Below the pieces are notes generated by a model that saw only the letters and a program-made list of their open reading frames with translations, was not told the DNA's origin and searched no databases. Shown one piece after another: positions 39,201 through 48,660 of a stretch of 64,000 nucleotides of DNA. The stretch comes from Streptomyces amritsarensis (lineage in GTDB: Bacteria > Actinomycetota > Actinomycetes > Streptomycetales > Streptomycetaceae): the NCBI RefSeq assembly GCF_001953875.1, contig NZ_MQUR01000016.1, positions 1 to 64,000 of the forward strand. The letters are read 5' to 3'. The position numbers were made by a program, and so were the translations under genes. Positions within the stretch are counted from its first letter, which is position 1. The number at the start of each line of letters is the position of its first letter.

Positions 39201-40784
39201 TCACGTGGCTCGGTGTCCCGCCCAGGCGGCCGCCTTCCGCAGCACGGGGACGCGACCGCGGTCCGGCACCGTCCACAGGGTCTGCCCGTGGAGGCCCCAG
39301 CGTTCGAGCAGCGCATTCGCGGCTTGGAAGCCGGTCGTGGCCGCCCGTTCCATCAGCGCGACCGGAAGGTCCGTACGCACGACGTCGCCGGCGACGACCA
39401 GCCCGGGGTCGGGGGTGCGGACGGTGGGTCGGTCGGCGTAGCCGCCGACGGGGAAGAGCGGGCAGTCCTCCCGCCATTCGTGCCGGACGTCGACGACCTC
39501 GGCCTCGCGGGTTTCCGGATACACGCGGTGGAGCTGCTGGATGAGCTGCTGCTCCTGGACGGTCCGCGGGACGCGCGCATCGGCGGCGTAGGCGTGGAGT
39601 TCCACGACGGATCCGCCCGTGCGTGCCGCCCAGCGGGCCGCCTCGTCCTCCCAGCGGTTCAGGACGCTGATGTTGTCGAGGCCGCCGAATCCGCTGGTGC
39701 CCAGGAATCCGGGACGGTCGGGGTCGACGGATCGGTCGAGCCAGAGCCGGGTGACGAGGAAGGGCGGGGCCGAGCGCAGGTGCGCCACGCGCTCCCGCCA
39801 GGTCCGGTCGCCCAGCCGGTCGGAGCGGGCCACCAGGGACCGCAGGCCCGCGGCGTCCAGGGCGAGGACCACGGCGTCGTACCGGCGCGTTGTGCCGTCC
39901 CCGGTCACCTCGAACAGGCCGGCAGGGGTGGGTTCGACGTGTTCGACGGTGCTGGCGGTGCGTACCTCGGCGCGGTGCCGGTCGAGGTAGGAGGCCAGGG
40001 GCTGCCACAGCGCCGCCGGGTAGGGCGAGCGGGGCACGTCGAACAGCAGGCCTTCGGCGGAGCCCAGGAAGTAGATGTGGAACATGAGGGCCATCTCGGC
40101 TGCCGACAGCTGCCGCGGGTCGGCGAAGAAGCTCCGGGAGAAGACTTCGAAGGCCAGGTGCCGCGCCTGCGCCGGGAAGCCGATGGCCTCGAGGAAGTCG
40201 TAGGCACTGGTGTCGTCGAGCCGGTGGTACACATCCGGCACGCGGATGTCGAGCAGCGGCAGGGCCGGGGCCGGTTTCATGGCGCGCAGGTCCCGCAGGC
40301 GGAAGGTGGGGCTGAGGGCGACGAAGCCCAGTGCGCTCCACGGCGGGGTCCGCGGCACGTGCCGGAAGCTGTCGCGGAGGCCGTCCGCGTGCAGCAGCGG
40401 GTAGTCGGGGAGTCCGGTGAGGGCGGCCAGTGCGGGGTCGGTTCGGCGGAGCAGGCCGCGCAGGTTGTAGTACTGCCGGAAGAAGGCGTGGAAGCCGCGG
40501 CTCATCGTCACGGTGCTGCCGTCGCGCAAGCGGGTCGGCCAGCCGCCCGCGCGGCCGCCGAGGTAGGGCTCGCGCTCGTACAGCGTCACCTGTACGCCCC
40601 GTTCGGCCAGCGCGGTCGCGGCGGCGAGGCCGGCGATCCCGCCGCCGATGACGGCTGCCGTGTGGCGGCCCGCCGCGTGGCGGGCTCCTGGGCGGGCGGG
40701 CAGGACGCGTGCTCGTCGGTCCCTGCCGCGGCGTGCGGCAGCGGGCCGGTGGGCGGGGGCGGTCGTCGGCGCCGGGGCGGTCAT
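39201..40784 (-). CDS. crtU: CrtU, beta-carotene desaturase/methyltransferase (isorenieratene synthase)
   Basis: The 527-residue flavoprotein has a dinucleotide loop AAVIGGGIAGLAAATALAERG, YEREPYLGGRAGGW and a C-terminal FAD block (LVVAGDVVRTDLPVALMERAATTGFQAANALL). FHAFFRQYYNLR and the overall size fit CrtU. It converts both beta-rings to aromatic phi-rings, giving isorenieratene. Its ATG overlaps the crtT stop (ATGA). It is third gene of the crtY-crtT-crtU operon. Confidence 0.9.
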   Translation of the reverse strand: MTAPAPTTAPAHRPAAARRGRDRRARVLPARPGARHAAGRHTAAVIGGGIAGLAAATALAERGVQVTLYEREPYLGGRAGGWPTRLRDGSTVTMSRGFHAFFRQYYNLRGLLRRTDPALAALTGLPDYPLLHADGLRDSFRHVPRTPPWSALGFVALSPTFRLRDLRAMKPAPALPLLDIRVPDVYHRLDDTSAYDFLEAIGFPAQARHLAFEVFSRSFFADPRQLSAAEMALMFHIYFLGSAEGLLFDVPRSPYPAALWQPLASYLDRHRAEVRTASTVEHVEPTPAGLFEVTGDGTTRRYDAVVLALDAAGLRSLVARSDRLGDRTWRERVAHLRSAPPFLVTRLWLDRSVDPDRPGFLGTSGFGGLDNISVLNRWEDEAARWAARTGGSVVELHAYAADARVPRTVQEQQLIQQLHRVYPETREAEVVDVRHEWREDCPLFPVGGYADRPTVRTPDPGLVVAGDVVRTDLPVALMERAATTGFQAANALLERWGLHGQTLWTVPDRGRVPVLRKAAAWAGHRAT

Positions 40785-41503
40785 CGGGGGTCCTCCGGGC
40801 GTACGGCGACGAAGGTGTGGGTGATGCCGGTCTGCCAGCCCGGCAGAGGCAGGGCGCGGACCTTGGCGAAGCCGGCTTCGTGGAGGCGGGCGGCGAACCG
40901 GTCGGCCGGGTCGAAGTGGACGACGCTGCGCCACAGATGGCGGTAGAGGGGTCCGTCACCCAGCAGGGTGGCGGCGGGCTGGACGATGCCGCGGCACACC
41001 AGGGTCCACACGGCACGGTCGGTGCGTCGGCCGCTGAGGCTGTACTCGTGTACGGCGAGCCGCCCGCCCGGTCGCAGGGTGCTGCGGACGGTGCTGAGGA
41101 CGGCGTCGGGATCGGTGAGGTTGCGGAAGAGGTAGGCGGCGAACACCGCGTCGAACGGTCCGTGCACGCCCGCGGCCGTCGTCAGGTGCTCGGCCGGTGC
41201 GTGGACGAAGCGCACGCCGTCCGCCCACGGCTTGGCGGCGGCTTTCGCGAGCATGCCGGCGGACGCGTCGACGGCGGTGATGTCCGCGGCGGGAAGGACT
41301 GAACGGATCGCGGCCGTCGAGGCCCCGGTGCCGCAGCCGAGGTCCAGGACCCGCAGCCCCTCCCCCGGTGCGGGCAGGCCGAGGCGGCGGACCGAGCGCC
41401 GCAGGTGCGCGTGGTAGCCGGGGTTCGCGGCGACGAGGGCGTCGTAGGTGCGGGAGGCGTGGTCGAAGGCGGCGGCGAGGTCCTCGTCGCGCAGCAGGGT
41501 CAT
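40781..41503 (-). CDS. crtT: CrtT, class I SAM-dependent methyltransferase of the carotenoid cluster
   Basis: The 240-residue protein has SAM motif I VLDLGCGTGASTAAI, acid ITAVDASAGML, motif post-I FDAVFAAYLFRNL and LRPGGRLAVHEYSL, like UbiE/menG methyltransferases. It sits between crtY and crtU as in other Streptomyces crt clusters. Its role in the pathway is not settled, since CrtU already accounts for ring aromatisation. The stop overlaps the crtU start. Confidence 0.87.
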   Translation of the reverse strand: MTLLRDEDLAAAFDHASRTYDALVAANPGYHAHLRRSVRRLGLPAPGEGLRVLDLGCGTGASTAAIRSVLPAADITAVDASAGMLAKAAAKPWADGVRFVHAPAEHLTTAAGVHGPFDAVFAAYLFRNLTDPDAVLSTVRSTLRPGGRLAVHEYSLSGRRTDRAVWTLVCRGIVQPAATLLGDGPLYRHLWRSVVHFDPADRFAARLHEAGFAKVRALPLPGWQTGITHTFVAVRPEDPR

Positions 41504-41564
41504 ACGGTCTCCAGGGGCTGGTGGTGACGCGGTCGCGGGGGCACGGCAAGGGCGGCGTCGAGGG

Positions 41565-42779
41565 TCACGGGAAGGGGCGGCGCGGCAGGCGGGGCAGCTC
41601 GACGGCGGTGCGCAGCATGGGGCCGACCGGGGCGTGTCTGCCGACGGCCAGGTCCTCGATCAGGTTCGTACGGCCGTCGAGGAAGCGCAGGAGCCGGGCC
41701 GCTGGGACGCGGGTGAAGAGGCGGCAGAACAGGGCCGGTCCGTCGACCCGGCCGCTGTCCAGGGCCCGCAGCAAGACCGCGTCCATGGTGCGGGAGCGGA
41801 CGGAATGGGCGGCCGGGGGCACCGGGTCGCGGCCCTGACGCAGTGCGGTGGCGACCGCCCGGGTCTGGCGCTGGAGTCCGGCGAAGGTGTACCCGGTGGA
41901 CGGGCGGGTCGCGCCGCCGGCCGCGCCGATCCGGAACACCGACGCGCCGACGCGTTGCGGCAGGGGGGCGTCCGTCATGGGGATCAGGCCGGTCTCGGTG
42001 GCGAGGACCTCCAGGTCGCCGAGGGCCAGGACGTCTGCGGCGTAGTGCCGCAGCGCGGCCTCGTAGCCGGTTTCCGTCAGGACGTGCGGGGAGAACTCGG
42101 TGTACTCGACGAGCGCTTCGCGCGGGCCGGTGGGCAGGACGTAGCCGAAGGAGAGCCCGTGGGCGGGCTGTGGTGTCCGGAAGTCCATCAGTTCGGCGGT
42201 CCCGCGGTCGAAGACGGGGCGGGCGGTCCGGACGAACCAGCCGTGGAAGTGCTGCAGCACGGTGGTGCGGGCGGCCGGGAGGCTTCCCAGCGGACGTGAG
42301 TCGAACACCCAGCGGGCCTCGAGGACATCGCTTGTGCCGTCGGGCCGGGTCATCGACACCCGGGGGCCGGACGGGGCCTCCTCCACGGTGTCGACGGTCG
42401 CCTCCAGGCGCCGGACGTTGGGGCTGTGGGCGAGGTCGTGCGCGACCAGTGCCTCGAAGTCGTCGGAGCGGATCATCTTGTACCGCAGCGGGGTGATGTC
42501 GCCCTCGATGGCGGCGCCGGCGGGTGGCCGTACCCGCAGGTGTCGCCATTGCGAACGCACCGCGGCGTCGAAGCGGCCGCGGCCGGACTCCCAGAAGCAC
42601 CAGGTGCGCGGGGCGGGGCGCAGCGGACCGGGCGGGGCGTCGACGAGGATGACGGACGGGGCCGGGCCGCCGGGTCCGTTCAGCCGGTGGGCCAGGGACA
42701 GGCCGGCGGCGCCCGCCCCGATGACCGCCACGTCCGCCTTCAGCACGGCTGTTGCCTCCATCTCCGGGTCGGCGTTCAC
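41565..42779 (-). CDS. crtY: CrtY, lycopene beta-cyclase
   Basis: The 404-residue flavoprotein has VAVIGAGAAGLSLAHRL, the cyclase motifs RTWCFWESG and LQHFHGWFV, and the C-terminal IGAAGGATRPSTGYTFAGLQRQ. It closes both ends of lycopene to beta-rings. The start is GTG 42779 with GGAGGG 8 bp upstream. It is first gene of the leftward operon; 61 bp separate its stop from crtT. The divergent gap 42780-43022 holds the promoters. Confidence 0.92.
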   Translation of the reverse strand: MNADPEMEATAVLKADVAVIGAGAAGLSLAHRLNGPGGPAPSVILVDAPPGPLRPAPRTWCFWESGRGRFDAAVRSQWRHLRVRPPAGAAIEGDITPLRYKMIRSDDFEALVAHDLAHSPNVRRLEATVDTVEEAPSGPRVSMTRPDGTSDVLEARWVFDSRPLGSLPAARTTVLQHFHGWFVRTARPVFDRGTAELMDFRTPQPAHGLSFGYVLPTGPREALVEYTEFSPHVLTETGYEAALRHYAADVLALGDLEVLATETGLIPMTDAPLPQRVGASVFRIGAAGGATRPSTGYTFAGLQRQTRAVATALRQGRDPVPPAAHSVRSRTMDAVLLRALDSGRVDGPALFCRLFTRVPAARLLRFLDGRTNLIEDLAVGRHAPVGPMLRTAVELPRLPRRPFP

Positions 42780-42828
42780 GCGGGTTTCCCTCCGCGGAGT
42801 GGAATCGGATGCGCTCTCGTGCGGCGGT

Positions 42829-42842
42829 CACCTGGTCAGGTG
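42829..42842. promoter_or_regulatory. Palindrome in the crtY/crtE divergent promoter region
   Basis: CACCTGGTCAGGTG is a perfect 14-bp palindrome (6-bp arms, GT centre), about 50 bp upstream of crtY. Light-dependent MerR-type LitR regulates this promoter region in other Streptomyces; whether this is its site is unknown. No litR or litS gene is in the window. Confidence 0.45.
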
Positions 42843-42867
42843 CGTCCGCACGATGGCATTACCGCGC

Positions 42868-42888
42868 GTTCGGGTATCCGCTCCGAAC
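42868..42888. promoter_or_regulatory. Inverted repeat GTTCGG-N9-CCGAAC in the crt divergent region
   Basis: GTTCGG and CCGAAC are separated by nine bases (GTATCCGCT). GAACC followed by CGTATC about 6 bp later also recalls an ECF-type promoter, although the spacing is too short. It could be an operator or part of a promoter for either operon. Confidence 0.4.
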
Positions 42889-42935
42889 CGCATCCGTATC
42901 ACGGGAAGGGACGGAAGACACACGCGCCGAGCGAT

Positions 42936-42996
42936 CGACACCACGACGGTCGACACCACGACGGTCGACACCACGACGGTCGAAGACCACGACGGT
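42936..42996 (+). repeat. Tandem 15-bp repeat in the crtE leader
   Basis: Three exact head-to-tail copies of CGACACCACGACGGT (42936-42980) are followed by a degenerate 16-base copy and a further CCACGACCACGACGAG. The array ends about 15 bp before the crtE ribosome site. It is non-coding, because crtE starts at 43023. Iterated sites upstream of a start codon may bind a regulator or change spacing by slippage. Confidence 0.85.
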
Positions 42997-43022
42997 CCAC
43001 GACCACGACGAGAGGAACCGGG

Positions 43023-44336
43023 ATGCGCCGCACCCAGGCCAAGGACCAGCCCGCGGGCGCACCGCCGCCCGTCCCCCGCCTGGTGGCCTTCTCGGGGTCC
43101 GCTCCGGGGCGCCGCCAGGCCGGTCGGGCGGTCGCCGGAGCCGACCACACCCGGTACGGTGCCGCGTGGGTGGTGGACCCCGCGGCCGTGGATGCGGACG
43201 TGCCGTCCGCGATCGGGGACGCGCTGGAGCGGGTACTCGCCGACCGGCTCACCCGGGCCGGTGTGCTGGACGCCGAGTTCGCCGGGGAACTGGCCGAGCG
43301 CGTCGCGCGCTTCACCCGGGAGGGCGGCAAACGCACCCGCTCGCAGTTCGTCTGGTGGTCGATGCGCGCCTGCGGCGGGGGTGACGAGCCGACGACCGCG
43401 GCCGCCCTGCGCATCGGCGCGGCGCTCGAACTGCTGCAGACCTGTGCCCTGGTCCACGACGACGTGATGGACGGATCGGCTCTTCGGCGCGGCCGTCCGG
43501 CGCTCCACGCCGACGTCCGGGACAGCTGCAGCGGTGCCGCTCCGCCGGCCCGCGCCGCCCGTTTCGGCGAGGCGGTCGCGGTCCTGGCCGGTGACCTGGC
43601 CCTCGTGTGGGCGGACGACATCGTGGCGGACACCGCGCTCGACCCGTGGACGGCGACCGCCGTGCGCGAGGTGTGGAGCGACATGCGTACCGAGATGGTG
43701 GCAGGTCAGTTCCTCGACCTGCGGGGCCAGCTGACCGGGTCGCGCTCCCCGGCGCAGGCGCTGCGCGCCGCCCACCTCAAGAGCGCCCTGTACTCCGTCG
43801 AGCGGCCCCTGGCGCTGGGGGCGGCGGTGGCCGGCGCCGACGGCCGGACCATGCGGGCGCTGTGCTCGGCCGGGCGCTGCGTGGGCATGGCCTTCCAGTT
43901 GCGTGACGACCTCGAGGACGTCTTCGGCGACCCGCGGCACACCGGCAAGAGCTGCGGAGGCGACATCCGCGAAGGCAAGCCGACGTATCTGGCCGCGCTG
44001 GCGGTCGCGCGCGCCGAGGCCGCGGCCGACCGGCCGGCAAGGGAGGTGCTGGAAGGGGCCCTGGGGAACGCGGACCTTTCGCGCGACGGTCTCGACGAGG
44101 TGCGGGAGGTGCTGGTTCGCACGGGTGCCCGAGCGGCGGTCGAGGCGAAGATCGAGCGTCTGTCGGCGCAGGGGATGCGTCACTTCGACGGCGCCCTCCT
44201 CGACGCGGAGGCCGCGGCCCGACTGCGCAGGCTGCTGACCGCGCAGGCCGCTTCGCGCGCCGTGGACGACCCGCCCGGCCGCGCGCGTTCCGCGTCCGCC
44301 GCCCCGGCCTGCGACGCACCGGAGGGCGGGCGATGA
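43023..44336 (+). CDS. crtE: CrtE, geranylgeranyl diphosphate synthase
   Basis: The 437-residue protein is a trans-prenyltransferase: GGKRTRSQFVWW, first Asp-rich motif LVHDDVMDGSALRRGRPALH, GDLALVWADD, KSALYSVERPLALGAAVAG and second Asp-rich motif LRDDLEDVFGD. It makes C20 diphosphate for phytoene. It is about 60-80 residues longer than many homologues at the ends, with a disordered C-terminus. AGAGGA precedes ATG 43023. It overlaps crtI by ATGA. Confidence 0.93.
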   Translation: MRRTQAKDQPAGAPPPVPRLVAFSGSAPGRRQAGRAVAGADHTRYGAAWVVDPAAVDADVPSAIGDALERVLADRLTRAGVLDAEFAGELAERVARFTREGGKRTRSQFVWWSMRACGGGDEPTTAAALRIGAALELLQTCALVHDDVMDGSALRRGRPALHADVRDSCSGAAPPARAARFGEAVAVLAGDLALVWADDIVADTALDPWTATAVREVWSDMRTEMVAGQFLDLRGQLTGSRSPAQALRAAHLKSALYSVERPLALGAAVAGADGRTMRALCSAGRCVGMAFQLRDDLEDVFGDPRHTGKSCGGDIREGKPTYLAALAVARAEAAADRPAREVLEGALGNADLSRDGLDEVREVLVRTGARAAVEAKIERLSAQGMRHFDGALLDAEAAARLRRLLTAQAASRAVDDPPGRARSASAAPACDAPEGGR

Positions 44337-45853
44337 CCCGTACCGTCAGCGGCCGCACGGACCATGTGGTGATCGTGGGGGCGGGCCTGGCCGGCCTGTC
44401 GGCCGCGCTGCACCTGCTGGGCGCGGGGCGCCGGGTCACCGTCGTCGAACGGGACGCGCTGCCCGGCGGGCGGGCGGGTCGCCTGCTGCGGGGCGGCTAC
44501 CGGATCGACACCGGCCCGACCGTGCTGACCATGCCCGACCTGGCCGACGAGGCCTTCGCGGCGGTCGGCGACGGCCTGGAACGGCGGGTGGAGCTGATCC
44601 CGCTGCACCCGGCCTACCGGGCGTCGTTCGCGGACGGCAGCACTTTGGACGTGCACACCGAAGGCGAGGCGATGGCCGCCGCGGTCGAGCGGTTCGCCGG
44701 AGCCGGTGAGGCGGCCGGCTACCGGCGGCTGCGCGCATGGCTGGAGCAGCTCTACCGGGTGCAGATGCGCCGCTTCATCGACGCGAACTTCGACTCGCCG
44801 CTGGACCTGCTGACCGGTGACCTCGCCCGGCTGGCGGCGCTCGGCGGTTTCGGGCGGCTGGACCGGCGCATCGCCGGTTTTCTGAAGGACGAGCGGCTCC
44901 AGCGGGTCTTCTCCTTCCAGGCCCTGTACGCGGGCGTGCCGCCGGCCCGAGCCCTCGCCGCCTACGCCGTCATCGCCTACATGGACACGGTGGCCGGCGT
45001 GTACTTCCCGCGCGGCGGCATGCACGCCCTGCCCCGGGCCATGGCGGACGCCGCGGCCGACGCGGGCGCCGCGCTGCGGTTCGGTGAGCCGGTGACCGGA
45101 CTGGAACGCTCCGGCGGGCGGATCACGGCCGTCCTCACCGCGCAGGACCGCATCCCCTGCGACGCGGTGGTCCTCACACCGGACCTGCCCGTCGCCTACC
45201 GGCTCCTCGGCCGCCGGCCGCGCAGGCCGGTGAGGCTGCGGCACTCCCCCTCCGCCGTCGTGCTGCACGCGGGCACGGACCGCACGTGGCCGCAACTGGC
45301 CCACCACACGATCTCGTTCGGTGGCGCCTGGCGGGACACGTTCGACGAACTCACCCGGCGGGGGGAGCTGATGAGCGATCCGTCCCTCCTCATCACCCGG
45401 CCGACGGCCACCGACCCCTCTCTCGCCCCGCCCGGACGGCATCTGCACTACATCCTCGCCCCCTGCCCGAACACCGAGATCGGCCCCGCCGGGAGTGCCT
45501 GGGGCGAGCTCGGCTCCCGCTACCGGGACGAGCTGCTGCGCGAGCTGGCACGGCGCGGCCTCGACGGCATCGAGGACGCCATCGAGGACGAATGCCTCGT
45601 CACCCCGGCCGACTGGGCCGCCCAGGGGCACGCGGCGGGCACCCCCTTCTCGGCCGCCCACACCTTCCTGCAGACCGGGCCGTTCCGGCCGCGCAACCTG
45701 GTGCGCGGCACGGCGAACGCCGTCCTGGCCGGCTGCGGCACCACCCCCGGCGTGGGCGTGCCCACCGCCTTGGTGTCGGGGAAACTGGCGGCGGCCCGGA
45801 TCACGGGCGGCACCCGGCGGGCCTCCGCACGCTCCGCGAGGGCGGCCCGATGA
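44333..45853 (+). CDS. crtI: CrtI, phytoene desaturase
   Basis: The 506-residue flavoprotein has [70 protein letters not shown] and the C-terminal [26 protein letters not shown]. It introduces four double bonds into phytoene, giving lycopene. It overlaps crtE and crtB by 4 bp on each side (ATGA), so the four rightward genes are translationally coupled. Confidence 0.95.
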   Translation: MTRTVSGRTDHVVIVGAGLAGLSAALHLLGAGRRVTVVERDALPGGRAGRLLRGGYRIDTGPTVLTMPDLADEAFAAVGDGLERRVELIPLHPAYRASFADGSTLDVHTEGEAMAAAVERFAGAGEAAGYRRLRAWLEQLYRVQMRRFIDANFDSPLDLLTGDLARLAALGGFGRLDRRIAGFLKDERLQRVFSFQALYAGVPPARALAAYAVIAYMDTVAGVYFPRGGMHALPRAMADAAADAGAALRFGEPVTGLERSGGRITAVLTAQDRIPCDAVVLTPDLPVAYRLLGRRPRRPVRLRHSPSAVVLHAGTDRTWPQLAHHTISFGGAWRDTFDELTRRGELMSDPSLLITRPTATDPSLAPPGRHLHYILAPCPNTEIGPAGSAWGELGSRYRDELLRELARRGLDGIEDAIEDECLVTPADWAAQGHAAGTPFSAAHTFLQTGPFRPRNLVRGTANAVLAGCGTTPGVGVPTALVSGKLAAARITGGTRRASARSARAAR

Positions 45854-46881
45854 CGCGGCGCGAGCTCGACGCGGCGGGGATCACCGACCCGGTACTGCGG
45901 GCGGCGTACCGCCGCTGCCGCGCACTGAACGCGGCGCACGGGAAGACGTACTTCCTGGCCACCCGGCTGCTGCCCGTGGAACGCAGGCCCGCCGTGCACG
46001 CCCTGTACGGCTTCGCGAGGTGGGCCGACGACATCGTCGACTCCACCGCTCCCGGCGCCGGCGACGGTCTGCGCGGTGCACGGCTGGCGGCGCTGGAGCG
46101 GCGGCTCGACGAGGGGTTGCGCCGAGGGGATGGCGGCGAGCCGGTGGTGGCGGCCTTGGCCGACACCGCGCGCCGCTATGCCATCGATCACCGCCACTTC
46201 CAGGACTTCATGGCTGCCATGCGGTCGGACCTGGTCGTGACGGCCTACCCCACCTATGCCGACCTGCGCCGCTACATGCACGGCTCGGCGGCCGTGATCG
46301 GCCTGCAGATGCTGCCGGTGCTGGGCACCGTGGTGCCGCGGGAGGAGGCCGAACCGCACGCGGCAGCCCTCGGAGTGGCCTTCCAGCTCACCAACTTCCT
46401 GCGGGACGTCGGCGAAGACCTCGACCGCGGCCGGGTATATCTGCCGGAGGACCTGCTGGCCGGGTACGGCGTCGAGCGGGACCTGCTGTACTGGTGCCGC
46501 AGGACGGGCCGCCAGGACCAGCGCGTGCTGGCCGCCCTGCGGGAGTTCGAGGCGCTCACCCGTGGCGTCTACCGTCAGGCCCGGCCCGGTCTCGCCATGC
46601 TCGATCCGGTGTCGCGGCCCTGCATCCGCACCGCATACGTCCTGTACGGGGGCATCCTGGACGCCGTTGCGCGCGACGGCCATGCCGTGTTGCACCGGCG
46701 CGCGGTGGTGTCGCGCCGCAGACGTGCCTCGGTGGCGGCGGGGGCCCTGGTGCGGGTGGCGGCGATCAGGGTGCGCCACCGTCGGCGCCGCCCCGTACCC
46801 ACCCCGTCACCGCCGTCGCCCCCGTCGCCGCCGTCGCCGCCCGCCGGCCCGGCCCGGCCGGTCCCCGAGGAGGTCGTGTGA
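45850..46881 (+). CDS. crtB: CrtB, phytoene synthase
   Basis: The 343-residue squalene/phytoene synthase has [24 protein letters not shown] (first Asp motif), [24 protein letters not shown] (second Asp motif) and a C-terminal [10 protein letters not shown]. It condenses two GGPP to phytoene. The last 45 residues are Arg- and Pro-rich (SPPSPPSPP), apparently disordered. The GTGA overlap with the next gene is intact. Confidence 0.95.
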   Translation: MTRRELDAAGITDPVLRAAYRRCRALNAAHGKTYFLATRLLPVERRPAVHALYGFARWADDIVDSTAPGAGDGLRGARLAALERRLDEGLRRGDGGEPVVAALADTARRYAIDHRHFQDFMAAMRSDLVVTAYPTYADLRRYMHGSAAVIGLQMLPVLGTVVPREEAEPHAAALGVAFQLTNFLRDVGEDLDRGRVYLPEDLLAGYGVERDLLYWCRRTGRQDQRVLAALREFEALTRGVYRQARPGLAMLDPVSRPCIRTAYVLYGGILDAVARDGHAVLHRRAVVSRRRRASVAAGALVRVAAIRVRHRRRRPVPTPSPPSPPSPPSPPAGPARPVPEEVV

Positions 46882-47888
46882 ACCCCGAACGGTCGGCACG
46901 CCGTGGCCGTCTGCCCCTTTCCCTGCGCCGCCGGCCCGTGTCGTGGGAACGGCAGCAGCCGACCTGGCGCGACGCCCGGCCCGGTCTGATCGCCGAAGCG
47001 CTGAAGCGGGCGCAGGACCGGCCGTCGGGGAACTGGTACGTCGTGGGGGTGTCCTCCGCGCTGGGCGGGGACCGTCCCGTGGCCCGCACCGTCGCCGGCC
47101 ACGAGGTCGTGCTCTGGCGCGGCGCACAGGGCCGCCTCCACGCGGGGCCCGGTGTGTGCCCGCACCTCGGGGCGCCCCTCGCGGACAGCCCGGTCCGGTG
47201 CGGGACTTTGGTGTGCCATTGGCACGGGCTCGCCCTCGACGGCTCGTCGTTCGCGGGCTGGGAGCCGTTGCCGGCCTTCGACGACGGCATCCTGCTGTGG
47301 GTGCGGCTCGACGAGGCAGGAGGGGAGGAGCCCTTGGCCGCCCCCGTCGTGCCGGCCCGGCCGGCTCTCACGCGCGGGGTGACCGCGGTGTACGAGGGCA
47401 CCGGGCTGTGCGAACCCGAGGACGTCGTCGCCAACCGCCTGGATCCATGGCACGGGGCCTGGTTCCACCCGTACTCCTTCGTCGATCTCACGGTCGTCGG
47501 CCGGCCCGGCGGACACGACACCGAGGACCGCTTCACCGTCGACGTCTCCTTCAAAGTCGCCGGGCGACTGGTCGTGCCGGTGCGGGCGGTCTTCACCGCT
47601 CCTGAACCGCGTACCGTCGTCATGCGCATCACCGAGGGGGAAGGCGTGGGCTCGGTGGTGGAAACACACGCGACCCCCCTCGGCCCGGACGAGCGAGGTC
47701 GTCCGCGCACGGCGGTGACCGAGGCCGTGGTGGCCGCTTCCGACCGGCAGGGATTCGCGTTCGCCCGCTGGGCCGCGCCGGTCCTCCGTCCGATGATGCG
47801 CACTGCTGCGGCCCGGCTGTGGCGGGACGACCTGGCCTACGCCGAGCGCCGCTGGCAGCTGCGCTCCACAGGCCGGTTCCCCGGGTGA
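46878..47888 (+). CDS. crtV: Rieske-type protein at the crtV position (DUF5914-like)
   Basis: The 336-residue protein shows a Rieske [2Fe-2S] domain at about 50-130 with CPHLGAPL and [10 protein letters not shown], then a C-terminal SRPBCC-like catalytic-type domain ([23 protein letters not shown], which carries a D..H..H-like pattern). By gene order it is crtV of the Streptomyces isorenieratene cluster, sometimes labelled a methylesterase, which the motifs do not support. A Rieske oxygenase or electron-transfer role in carotenoid tailoring is more plausible. GTG 46878 overlaps the crtB stop. Confidence 0.85.
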   Translation: MNPERSARRGRLPLSLRRRPVSWERQQPTWRDARPGLIAEALKRAQDRPSGNWYVVGVSSALGGDRPVARTVAGHEVVLWRGAQGRLHAGPGVCPHLGAPLADSPVRCGTLVCHWHGLALDGSSFAGWEPLPAFDDGILLWVRLDEAGGEEPLAAPVVPARPALTRGVTAVYEGTGLCEPEDVVANRLDPWHGAWFHPYSFVDLTVVGRPGGHDTEDRFTVDVSFKVAGRLVVPVRAVFTAPEPRTVVMRITEGEGVGSVVETHATPLGPDERGRPRTAVTEAVVAASDRQGFAFARWAAPVLRPMMRTAAARLWRDDLAYAERRWQLRSTGRFPG

Positions 47889-48059
47889 AGGTGACGGTTG
47901 CTTCGAACCCGCCGTGATCGTGGGCCCGGCCACTCGGGTGGCATCGGCCGGGGCCACGGCCCTGTACCCCCGCGCCACGGCGCGGCCCGGCAAGTATGGG
48001 CCGCAGGCCGGCCGCACCCCGACCCGGCGGCAGGCACCCACCGGGCCCGGAGGACGTAC

Positions 48060-48575
48060 ATGGATGCGATCGTGCCGCTGCGCGACGAGCACAGGACGGG
48101 CCCTCCCGGGCGCCGCCGGTCGGTGGCGTCGCGGGGCATCGGGCCCCGATCCGGTGCTCTCCGGGCCGCTCGGATGGTGATCGGTGCCGGCGTGCCGACC
48201 GTGGTGGCCGTGGCGCTCCTCACGGGGTGCGGGGCGTCGGCGGTGCGGGTGGACGGCGCACGCGATGCGGCGCGCGTCTTCGAGCGGGCCCTGGCCCTGC
48301 GCGAGTTCGCTGCGGCGTGCGAGCTGCTGGCCCCGCAGACCCGTACCCAGTTGGAGCACGACGAGCAGCAGAGGTGCGCGCAGGCGTTGGAGCGTCAGGA
48401 GCTGCCGGTGTCCGCGGCGGTCGGGACGACGGAGGTCTACGGGCGGATGGCCCTGGTCCACGCCGAGCGGGACGCGCTGTTCCTGTCGCAGTTCACGGGC
48501 GGATGGCGGGTGGTCGCGGCCGGCTGCACCCCGCAGGGCGACCAGCCCTACCGGTGTTCGTTGAAGGGCGGCTGA
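48060..48575 (+). CDS. Putative lipoprotein
   Basis: The 171-residue protein has a long basic N-terminus and then a hydrophobic stretch VIGAGVPTVVAVALLTGCG; the lipobox-like LLTGC suggests a lipid-anchored Cys at about 60. The mature part (DAARVFERALALREFAAACELLAPQTR, TGGWRVVAAGC) resembles small Streptomyces lipoproteins of NTF2-like shape. GGAGGAC precedes ATG 48060. A later start closer to the hydrophobic stretch is possible. It is followed 1 bp after its stop by a tiny membrane-peptide gene. Confidence 0.7.
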   Translation: MDAIVPLRDEHRTGPPGRRRSVASRGIGPRSGALRAARMVIGAGVPTVVAVALLTGCGASAVRVDGARDAARVFERALALREFAAACELLAPQTRTQLEHDEQQRCAQALERQELPVSAAVGTTEVYGRMALVHAERDALFLSQFTGGWRVVAAGCTPQGDQPYRCSLKGG

Positions 48576-48576
48576 G

Positions 48577-48660
48577 ATGCGGGGCCTGTTCGCCGCCTGC
48601 CTGATCGTGATCCTGGGCGGGCTCGGCTACTTCATCGCGATCGGGGCGATGCACCGATGA
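48577..48660 (+). CDS. Tiny 27-residue membrane protein in an operon
   Basis: The ATG at 48577 is one base after the lipoprotein stop, and the TGA (48658-48660) overlaps the next ATG (48657) as ATGA. The peptide MRGLFAACLIVILGGLGYF continues IAIGAMHR, a single membrane helix of about 20 residues. Tight coupling on both sides argues for a real translated small protein, perhaps a subunit of the DUF6766 membrane protein encoded next. Confidence 0.65.
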   Translation: MRGLFAACLIVILGGLGYFIAIGAMHR

